Source of the DNA: Cnuella takakiae
GTDB lineage: Bacteria > Bacteroidota > Bacteroidia > Chitinophagales > Chitinophagaceae
DNA length: 38,492 bases
NCBI RefSeq assembly: GCF_001953305.1
Contig: NZ_MTFE01000010.1
Location: 2,746,294-2,784,785, forward strand
Reading direction: 5' to 3'
Below are positions 32,872-38,492 of the stretch, one piece after another. Under the pieces are notes generated by a model, which worked only from the letters and a program-made list of their open reading frames with translations, made no database searches and was not told where the DNA came from. The translations under genes and the position numbers were made by a program. Numbering within the stretch: the stretch's first letter is position 1; every line of letters begins with the position of its first letter.

Positions 32872-33693
32872 TTAAAGCACTGCTTTACGCAACCTGACCA
32901 GTTGGGCAAGCAAATCTTCCAGCAGGTCCAGGCGGAGCATATTGGCGCCATCACTGAGGGCGCAGGAAGGGTCGGGGTGTGTTTCAATAAAAAGGCCGTG
33001 GGCGCCAGTGGCTATGGCCGCCTTGGCAATGGTGCCAATCAGTTGGGGGTTGCCGCCGGTTACGCCGGTAGTTTGGTTGGGTTGCTGCAGGCTATGGGTG
33101 CAGTCCATCACCACGGGAGCGCCAGTTGCCGCCATCCAGGGAATATTGCGGTAATCTACCACCAGGTCCTGGTAGCCAAATGTGGTACCCCTTTCGGTCA
33201 GCATTACTTTTTCGTTTCCTGCCTTGCGCACCTTGTCCACTGCAAACTGCATGGAGGGGCCACTCACAAACTGGCCTTTCTTGATGTTGACGATCTTGCC
33301 GGTATTGGCTGCTGCTACCAGCAGTTCGGTTTGGCGGCACAGGAAGGCGGGAATTTGCAAAATGTCTACATATTGGGCAGCAAGCGCAGCTTCTGCTTCG
33401 GAATGAATATCGGTAGTGGTAGGTAAACCAAATTTCTGCCCCGTTTTCTTGATCAGCTCCAAACCCAGTTCGTCGCCAAGGCCGGTAAAAGAACTGGCAG
33501 AGGTGCGGTTGGCTTTTTTGTAAGAAGCCTTGAAAACATAGGGGATACCCTGCCGCTGGCAGATGGCCTTTACTTTTTCGGCTATTTCGCTGACCAGCGC
33601 TTCACTTTCCACCACACAGGGGCCGGCAATCAAAAAGAAATTATTGGGGTCATAATCCTGTCCTTCAAACAGGCTTTTCAGGTATTCGGTCAT
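32872..33693 (-). CDS. kdsA: 3-deoxy-8-phosphooctulonate (KDO-8-P) synthase
   Basis: Condenses arabinose-5-phosphate with phosphoenolpyruvate to KDO-8-phosphate, for the LPS inner core; cytoplasmic TIM barrel. The 273 residues contain FLIAGPCVVES (residues 20-30), FKASYKKANRTSASSFTG, the CTHSLQQP segment and ETHPDPSCALSDGANML. Cys26 of AGPC is where E. coli KdsA has Asn, so this is predicted to be a metal-dependent KDO-8-P synthase (as in Aquifex). A TACCTTTG element ends 4 bases before the ATG, suggesting a leaderless mRNA. Divergent from threonine dehydrogenase across an inverted repeat. Confidence 0.96.
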   Translation of the reverse strand: MTEYLKSLFEGQDYDPNNFFLIAGPCVVESEALVSEIAEKVKAICQRQGIPYVFKASYKKANRTSASSFTGLGDELGLELIKKTGQKFGLPTTTDIHSEAEAALAAQYVDILQIPAFLCRQTELLVAAANTGKIVNIKKGQFVSGPSMQFAVDKVRKAGNEKVMLTERGTTFGYQDLVVDYRNIPWMAATGAPVVMDCTHSLQQPNQTTGVTGGNPQLIGTIAKAAIATGAHGLFIETHPDPSCALSDGANMLRLDLLEDLLAQLVRLRKAVL

Positions 33694-33697
33694 GGCG

Positions 33698-33705
33698 CAA
33701 AGGTA
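33698..33705 (-). promoter_or_regulatory. Putative -7 element (TACCTTTG) of kdsA
   Basis: Exact TAnnTTTG match ending 4 bases before the kdsA ATG; it overlaps the left arm of the inverted repeat at 33703-33952. Confidence 0.55.
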
Positions 33706-33952
33706 AGCGGAAGAGCGTTTGGAGTTTGGGGTTAAGAGTTAGGAGTTAGGAGTTGTGTGTTTTTGGTTTTTGGTTTTTGGTTTTTGGTTTTTGGTTTTTG
33801 AAAAAAGCGTAAAAGGTATATACAAAATTTAGCATCCATCCCGGACCTGTTTAGCAGCCGGTACCAGCAAAAAACCACAAACCAAAAACAAGAAACACCC
33901 AACCCCCAAACACAAAACCCCAAACTCCAAACTCAAACGCTCTTCCGCTTAC
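33703..33952. repeat. Inverted element with heptad tracts between kdsA and tdh
   Basis: GTAAGCGGAAGAGCGTTTG (33703-33721) and CAAACGCTCTTCCGCTTAC (33934-33952) are perfect 19-base inverted arms. Homology continues inward through heptads: GGAGTTTGGGG on the left and CCCCAAACTCC on the right, with one extra heptad on the right. Inside, the left half has GGAGTTA-type units and then five exact TTTTTGG copies (33760-33794) plus a partial one; the right half has AAACCAA and CCCCAAA-type units. Each arm abuts a TAnnTTTG element. There is no open frame of note inside. Confidence 0.85.
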
Positions 33953-33957
33953 TTTTG
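33950..33957 (+). promoter_or_regulatory. Putative -7 element (TACTTTTG) of tdh
   Basis: Exact TAnnTTTG match 22 bases before the ATG at 33980; it overlaps the end of the right arm of the inverted element. Confidence 0.55.
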
Positions 33958-33979
33958 CCGCCTCAATGTTTGCTTATTT

Positions 33980-34924
33980 ATGACGAAGGAAAAAATTTTA
34001 GTGATTGGCGCTTCGGGCCAGATAGGGGTGGAGCTAACCCTGGCCCTGCGCAATATGTATGGTAATACCAATGTGATTGCCTCCGACCTGCGCGAAGAAA
34101 ACCCTTTGCTGCACGGAACGGGACCCTATGTGGCGCTGGATGTAATGAACAAGGAAATGCTCCATGTGCAGGTGATCAGGCAGAACGTAACCCAGATATA
34201 CCTGCTGGCAGCCATGCTTTCCGCTACCGGTGAAAAGAACCCTGCGCTTGCATGGCACCTCAACATGCAAAGCCTGCTCAATGTGCTGGATATTGCCCGT
34301 GAGGAGAAACTGCACAAAGTGTACTGGCCTTCTTCCATCGCGGTATTTGGCCCCACATCGCCCAAGCAAAACTGTCCGCAGCAAACCATTATCGAACCCT
34401 CAACGGTATATGGTATTTCCAAATACGCGGGTGAGTTTTGGTGCAATTACTATTTCAACAAGTATGGCGTTGATGTGCGCTCCATCCGTTACCCCGGACT
34501 TATTTCCTATAAATCGGCACCAGGCGGCGGCACTACCGACTATGCCATCGATATTTTCCACCAGGCACTTGAGTCGGGTAGTTACACTTCTTTTTTGGGC
34601 GAAAATACTTACCTGCCCATGATGTATATGCCTGATGCCATTCGTGCTACCATTGAACTGATGAAAGCGCCTGCCGAAAAAATTGGCATCCGCACCAGCT
34701 ATAATTTGTCTGCTATGTCCTTCTCTCCAAAGGAAATTGGTGCGGCCATCAGTAAACATGTTCCGGGCTTCAAACTGGAATATGCTCCCGACTACCGCCA
34801 GCAGATTGCCGACTCATGGCCCCAAAGTATCGACGACTCAGTGGCCCGCAGCCACTGGGGTTGGCAGCACCAATACGATTTGGAAAAAATGACCGCCGAC
34901 ATGATCCAAAACCTCCGTAAGTAA
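33980..34924 (+). CDS. L-threonine 3-dehydrogenase, SDR type
   Basis: A 314-residue NAD-dependent extended SDR that oxidises L-threonine to 2-amino-3-ketobutyrate; cytoplasmic. The cofactor motif is GASGQIG (residues 10-16) and the catalytic pair Tyr144-x-x-x-Lys148 (YGISK), with Ser118/119 in WPSSIAVFG. Features that separate this TDH group from other epimerases are RSIRYPGLISYKSAPGGGTTDYA, LPMMYMPDAIRATIELM and the NLSAMSFSPKEI segment. It is not related to the zinc-dependent E. coli Tdh. A terminator follows. Its promoter lies in the inverted element shared with kdsA. Confidence 0.92.
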   Translation: MTKEKILVIGASGQIGVELTLALRNMYGNTNVIASDLREENPLLHGTGPYVALDVMNKEMLHVQVIRQNVTQIYLLAAMLSATGEKNPALAWHLNMQSLLNVLDIAREEKLHKVYWPSSIAVFGPTSPKQNCPQQTIIEPSTVYGISKYAGEFWCNYYFNKYGVDVRSIRYPGLISYKSAPGGGTTDYAIDIFHQALESGSYTSFLGENTYLPMMYMPDAIRATIELMKAPAEKIGIRTSYNLSAMSFSPKEIGAAISKHVPGFKLEYAPDYRQQIADSWPQSIDDSVARSHWGWQHQYDLEKMTADMIQNLRK

Positions 34925-34950
34925 TTGCCATTACACCCTTGTAGGAACAA

Positions 34951-34981
34951 TGCGTACGCCCTTTTGGGTGTACGCATTTTT
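34951..34981 (+). terminator. Rho-independent terminator of the threonine dehydrogenase gene
   Basis: TGCGTACGCCC (34951-34961) and GGGTGTACGCA (34966-34976) pair with one G-T around TTTT, followed by TTTTTC. Confidence 0.9.
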
Positions 34982-35096
34982 CTTTGTGTTCGGCTAAGCT
35001 TTGTGGCTATTCACCGAAAGGCAATTGGCTTGTAGGTACTATTAGTTCTACTTTGTAGGTAGATCCATGTATCCATGTTCCTACAATCTCTCCTTC

Positions 35097-37229
35097 ATGC
35101 AGTCAAAGACCAACACTAACACCATCAGCTTGCTTACCGACAATAACCTCAGTGTAGAATACGGCAGTGGCCAACTGGGGTTATTTGAAGAGCATGGAGG
35201 TGATATTACAGGCAAAATGCTGCACCAGCTTTTTCCCGCCGCTGATCCACAATTGCTTGAAGCTGTAAAAGAGTATTGCACGCTGCATCCCGAGTGCAGC
35301 CACGAGTTGCAACTGCAGGTAGGGTTGAATGGACATGCCCGCCAGTTTAAGTGGGTGGTATGCTCGCGCAAAGTTTTAGGTGAGGGGAACGCTGGATTCA
35401 GCTGGGTAGGCAACGAAATATTGCCCGGGTCCTCCGACCATAACAAGGCTTTTGATGAAGCCCTGCGCAACCTGGTTGCCGATGCTGTTACTACAATGGA
35501 TACTACCTTTTCCATTACCAGCATGAATGCACAGGCCGAAATGCTTTTTGGCGTACATGCCGAAAAAGTTATCGGTACCAACTTTGACCAACAACTTGCC
35601 ACCTCGCCTGCGGGCATTTTTGCCGAAGCTTACACTACTGCATGCAATACCGGCTTATGGCAGGGTGAATATATTGTAACCGCTCCGGGTAAATCGCCTG
35701 TTTACCTAAAAGGAAAGATCAGCAAAGTGCTGGATGCAGCTGGTCATCTGATTGGCTATATTTCTTTGGACCGGGATATCACGGAGGAAAAAAAAGCAGC
35801 GGAAGTTGCGGCACACAACGAGGCAAGCAGCCATGTTTTGAGCGCCATTGTGGATCAAAGCGGTGCTATTACCTGGGCCACCGATTTGCAGGGTAAAAAG
35901 CATTTCCTCAATAAAAACCTGAAATCACTTATTGGTCTTCCGGAGGAAAAAACGGAAGTACACCTTAATGAGGTCTTCGATCCTGCCACGGCACGCCAGT
36001 ACCAGGAAGAAAACGAATGGGTGATCAGGGAAGGTAAAGTGCTGATAAAAACAGAAGCCAATCCAAGTGTGGGCACAGGCCCCGTTTGGTTTCGCACGAT
36101 AAAATTTCCTTTGACAACCCATTTTGGAGTCTTTGCTGCAGGGTTTGCCTACGATGTTACCCACGAGTACCAACAGGAGCAGGAACTGGCTTACCTGAAG
36201 CAAAGGTTTGAAATTGCTGCATCTATATCCGCAGATATCATTGCCGACTGGGACATAGAAAAGGATATACTCTGGCGCAACGAGCCCACATCGGAAATTC
36301 CGGTGCACAACAAGCCCGCCGCCAGTATGCAGGAGCGTTTTACAAGGCTTCATCCTGCAGATAAACAAAGGTTTATCTATTCGCTCAACCAGGCCCTGCT
36401 TTCCAACGCAGGCAAGTGGGAATGTGAGTACTGGTATGAACTGGGTACGGAACCCGGTCAGTTTAAAGTGCTGAACGAAAAAGCTGTGATCCTGCGGGAT
36501 GCAGCAGGCGAAGCGGTACGAATGATCTCCATTGTGCGGGATGTAACGGAAAAGCGGCGCCTGCAGGCCGAGATCAGGGAAAAGGAAAAACAGGTAATTG
36601 CAGCCACTATCGAAGGGCAGGAAAACGAACGCAACGACCTTGGACGGGAACTTCATGATAACGTAGGCCAGGTGCTGGCCATGTGTAAGCTTTTTGTAGA
36701 CATTACCAGCGATGCGGTGCAACACGAGTACCTGGATAAATGCCGCGAGCACCTGGACAAGGCAATCAAGGAAATCAGGAGCCTGTCGCACCGGTTAAGT
36801 CCTATTGTTCTGGAGCGCAAAGGGCTGCCTGGTGCCATAGCAGAACTGGTGGAAAATATCAATCAAACAGGCAAACTTGCAGTCAGGCTTACCATTGCCA
36901 ATAACCTGTGCGATACTACCCTGAACAAGACCGTAAAAGTGGCTGCCTACCGGATTGTACAGGAAGCGGTAAGTAATATTTTGCGCCATTCCGATGCAAC
37001 ACAGGCTTTCATCAGGCTGGAGCTGGCAGGCGATAAACTGGAATGCCGAGTAACGGATAACGGGAAAGGTTTTGATCCCAAAGTATCCAAACCCGGGATG
37101 GGCCTGCGCAATATTCACAACCGGGCCGGATATGTAGGCGGCAGCCTGCACGTGCACAGTGTTCCCGGAAAGGGCTGTACCCTGGAGGTATCCCTGCCCC
37201 TGAAAGACATTCAAACAAACAACCTATAG
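35097..37229 (+). CDS. PAS-domain sensor histidine kinase (HisKA_3 type)
   Basis: A 710-residue soluble kinase without membrane spans. Three to four PAS-like sensor domains precede the kinase: FDEALRNLVADAVTTMDTTFSITS...YISLDRDITEEKK, SAIVDQSGAITWATDLQGKKHFL, and FEIAASISADIIADWDIEKDILW...SIVRDVTEKRR. The HisKA_3 dimerisation segment holds the phosphorylated His in LGRELHDNVGQVLAM. The ATP-binding domain has the N box EAVSNILRH, the G1 box DNGKGFD and GMGLRNIHNRA. This is the NarX/DegS-like class, which usually pairs with NarL/LuxR-type regulators; none is adjacent, so it is an orphan in this window. An earlier ATG at 35067 adds ten residues without clear character; a TACTTTG element (35049-35055) would leave almost no leader for it. 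Confidence 0.92.
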   Translation: MQSKTNTNTISLLTDNNLSVEYGSGQLGLFEEHGGDITGKMLHQLFPAADPQLLEAVKEYCTLHPECSHELQLQVGLNGHARQFKWVVCSRKVLGEGNAGFSWVGNEILPGSSDHNKAFDEALRNLVADAVTTMDTTFSITSMNAQAEMLFGVHAEKVIGTNFDQQLATSPAGIFAEAYTTACNTGLWQGEYIVTAPGKSPVYLKGKISKVLDAAGHLIGYISLDRDITEEKKAAEVAAHNEASSHVLSAIVDQSGAITWATDLQGKKHFLNKNLKSLIGLPEEKTEVHLNEVFDPATARQYQEENEWVIREGKVLIKTEANPSVGTGPVWFRTIKFPLTTHFGVFAAGFAYDVTHEYQQEQELAYLKQRFEIAASISADIIADWDIEKDILWRNEPTSEIPVHNKPAASMQERFTRLHPADKQRFIYSLNQALLSNAGKWECEYWYELGTEPGQFKVLNEKAVILRDAAGEAVRMISIVRDVTEKRRLQAEIREKEKQVIAATIEGQENERNDLGRELHDNVGQVLAMCKLFVDITSDAVQHEYLDKCREHLDKAIKEIRSLSHRLSPIVLERKGLPGAIAELVENINQTGKLAVRLTIANNLCDTTLNKTVKVAAYRIVQEAVSNILRHSDATQAFIRLELAGDKLECRVTDNGKGFDPKVSKPGMGLRNIHNRAGYVGGSLHVHSVPGKGCTLEVSLPLKDIQTNNL

Positions 37230-37303
37230 TAGCGAAATACCTGGATTTTATCCTGCTCTATAGCCCGGCCATATTCCGGAGTGCAGGGTCTGGCGGATCA
37301 GGT

Positions 37304-37311
37304 TATCTTTA
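37304..37311 (+). promoter_or_regulatory. Putative -7 element (TATCTTTA) of oxyR
   Basis: One mismatch to TAnnTTTG, ending 9 bases before the ATG at 37321. Confidence 0.4.
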
Positions 37312-37320
37312 CGCCGCATT

Positions 37321-38259
37321 ATGAACCTTCAGCAACTGGAATATATTGTGGCGGTTGACCAGCAACGCCACTTTGCCCGAGCCGCCGAAACCTGCTTTGT
37401 GACGCAGGCTACCCTAAGCATGATGATCCGCAAGTTGGAAGACGAGCTGGACGTTGTGATCTTCGACCGCAGCCGGCAACCCGTAGTACCTACAGAAGTA
37501 GGCCGCAAAATCATCGACCAGGCACGTGTGGTACTTAAAGAAGCAGCCTTGCTGCGCCAGGTTACCACCGACGCCTCCCAACAGGTGAGTGGCGTGTTGC
37601 GGCTGGGCATTATTCCTACCCTGGCGCCTTACCTGTTGCCGCATTTTCTAAAAGCTTTTCTGGCCAAATACCCACAGGTGCAGGTACGCATTACCGAAAT
37701 GAATACCGCCCAGATTGTGGAGCACCTCTCGCAGGATAAGCTTGATGTCGGCCTGATGGCAACACCATTGCCTTACGACGGCCTGCGCACGGAGCACCTA
37801 TTCCTGGAGCGTTTTTATGTTTTTACCTCGCAAAAGGAAAAAGACCTCAAAAAGAAATTCGTGCTGCCCGAGGAAATTGATGTCAACCGCCTCTGGCTGT
37901 TGCAGGAAGGCCATTGTATGCGCTCTCAAATGTTGAACCTGTGCCGCCTTAAAAAGGAATCAGCCGGCAACAACCTCGAATACGAGGCGGGTTCCATCGA
38001 AACCCTGCTCCAGATCGTGGAAATGCGCAATGGGCTCACCATCGTTCCCGAGCTGGCCACCATCCATTTTGACGAACAAAGAAAAAACCAGCTGAAAGAA
38101 TTCAAGGCTCCGATACCCGTGCGGGAAGTAAGCCTGGTTACCTACCGTCATTTTATAAAAACCCGCCTGCTGGAAGCCCTGAAAGAAGAGATTGTGAACG
38201 GGGTAAAACCTGTGTTGGCAAAAGCTGCTAAAGAACACCAGGTGATTGAAGTACGGTAG
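37321..38259 (+). CDS. oxyR: Hydrogen peroxide-sensing regulator OxyR (LysR family)
   Basis: A 312-residue LysR-type regulator: N-terminal winged HTH (MNLQQLEYIVAVDQQRHFARAAETCFVTQATLSMMIRKLE) and a substrate-binding-like C-terminal domain. The two redox cysteines of OxyR are present as EGHCMRSQMLNLC, at positions 199 and 208, the same numbering as in E. coli OxyR, where they form the peroxide-induced disulfide. OxyR induces peroxide defence genes, none of which is in the window. It lies 91 bases after the sensor kinase, and a weak -7 element suggests its own promoter. The 3' end runs into a heptad tract. Confidence 0.95.
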   Translation: MNLQQLEYIVAVDQQRHFARAAETCFVTQATLSMMIRKLEDELDVVIFDRSRQPVVPTEVGRKIIDQARVVLKEAALLRQVTTDASQQVSGVLRLGIIPTLAPYLLPHFLKAFLAKYPQVQVRITEMNTAQIVEHLSQDKLDVGLMATPLPYDGLRTEHLFLERFYVFTSQKEKDLKKKFVLPEEIDVNRLWLLQEGHCMRSQMLNLCRLKKESAGNNLEYEAGSIETLLQIVEMRNGLTIVPELATIHFDEQRKNQLKEFKAPIPVREVSLVTYRHFIKTRLLEALKEEIVNGVKPVLAKAAKEHQVIEVR

Positions 38260-38261
38260 GA

Positions 38262-38336
38262 GGTTTTTGGTTTATAGTTTATAGTTAGGGGTTAGGGGTT
38301 AGGGGTTAGGGGTTAGGGGTTAGGGGTTAGGGGTTA
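38262..38336. repeat. Heptad tract with seven perfect GGGGTTA units
   Basis: Seven exact copies of GGGGTTA occupy 38288-38336, preceded by related 7-base units (GGTTTTT, GGTTTAT, AGTTTAT, AGTTA). The tract starts 3 bases after the oxyR stop codon. Runs of four G with three-base loops are ideal for an intramolecular G-quadruplex on the plus strand. Confidence 0.9.
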
Positions 38337-38382
38337 GCAAAAGTCTTTAAGGTACGAATTGAAGAATCGCTTTTCCAGGAAT

Positions 38383-38411
38383 TGTCATGCCGAACTTATA
38401 TCGGCATCTCC
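38383..38411 (+). repeat. REP-like palindrome
   Basis: TGTCATGCCGA, a spacer ACTTATA, then TCGGCATCTCC, with TGCCGA/TCGGCA arms. Same family and orientation as the copy at 47-72. Confidence 0.65.
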
Positions 38412-38492
38412 TGCACTGAAGTTTCACTAACAAAGGAGGTAAATTCTTACCGTAATCTTTGATGTTTTATACAAAACAAAAGGGGGGGCCCC
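38412..38492. other. Right-hand window end
   Basis: No gene is seen. The last bases (ACAAAACAAAAGGGGGGGCCCC) resemble the spacer before the fourth REP-like unit at 190-210 (GTAAAACAAAAGGAGGGGAT), so the window probably ends inside another copy of the repeat cluster. The terminal G and C homopolymers may be low-quality sequence. Confidence 0.45.

Noticed and set aside
33760-33800. TTTTTGG array as a CRISPR
   Set aside because: The units are seven bases, directly adjacent, with no spacers and no cas genes.
1-38492. tRNA, rRNA, insertion sequence, prophage, toxin-antitoxin or defence island
   Set aside because: Intergenic gaps were read on both strands and no cloverleaf, transposase, integrase or defence-type gene was seen; the gene set is largely housekeeping.

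Overview
The window looks like a chromosomal segment of a Bacteroidota bacterium, most likely family Chitinophagaceae. The evidence is the gene content (DUF4270 lipoprotein, GSCFA protein, a secreted protein with a type IX secretion C-terminal domain, an EF-G paralog, an SDR-type threonine dehydrogenase, MiaE-like hydroxylase), the near absence of Shine-Dalgarno sequences, and repeated TAnnTTTG promoter -7 elements a short distance before start codons. No rRNA, tRNA, insertion sequence, prophage or CRISPR array was seen. Both ends lie in the same family of small REP-like palindromes, so the window may be a whole contig broken at repeats.

Layout. 1-370: alternating REP-like palindromes and the panD terminator. 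372-1593 (-): panC-panD, pantothenate and beta-alanine synthesis. 1686-4061 (+): a half-length glycogen-synthase-like protein and a DUF4270 lipoprotein. 4162-10034 (+): metK, NUDIX hydrolase, rlmB, HMG-CoA lyase, GSCFA protein and an exported Gfo/Idh/MocA oxidoreductase. 10088-10708 (-): miaE-like tRNA hydroxylase. 11072-17102 (+): rpsO, pnp, prmA, plsY, a lipoprotein M48 peptidase and a DUF3052-like protein. 17272-20864 (+): a glycosyltransferase and an unusual GH1-RmlD fusion. 20853-28137 (-): a small unknown protein, an EF-G-like GTPase, a coiled-coil protein and a 1311-residue secreted beta-helix/Ig protein. 28195-28791: an AT-rich gap without genes. 28792-32796 (+): dnaG, then a lipoprotein sugar-dehydrogenase-like beta-propeller overlapping a lipoprotein cytochrome c. 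32872-33693 (-): kdsA. 33980-38259 (+): threonine dehydrogenase, a PAS sensor kinase and OxyR.

Most genes are housekeeping: cofactor supply (panCD, metK), RNA metabolism (rlmB, miaE, pnp), ribosome (rpsO, prmA, EF-G-like), replication (dnaG), phospholipid and LPS precursors (plsY, kdsA). The functional pairs visible from spacing are panC-panD, the beta-propeller with its cytochrome c (4-base overlap), and the glycosyltransferase with the GH1-RmlD fusion.

The most striking layer is non-coding. Short units of seven (once eight) bases recur between genes: GGGGTTA, GGGGTTT, GGAGTTT, TTTTTGG, CAACCTG, ATGAGTG and GCAAAGNN types. Three loci are built as inverted pairs. Another has entered a reading frame and supplies the start codon and N-terminus of HMG-CoA lyase; a different G-rich palindromic repeat sits in frame inside the GSCFA gene. 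I regard this repeat family as the best candidate for something under-described here. I see no convincing new defence or mobile system.
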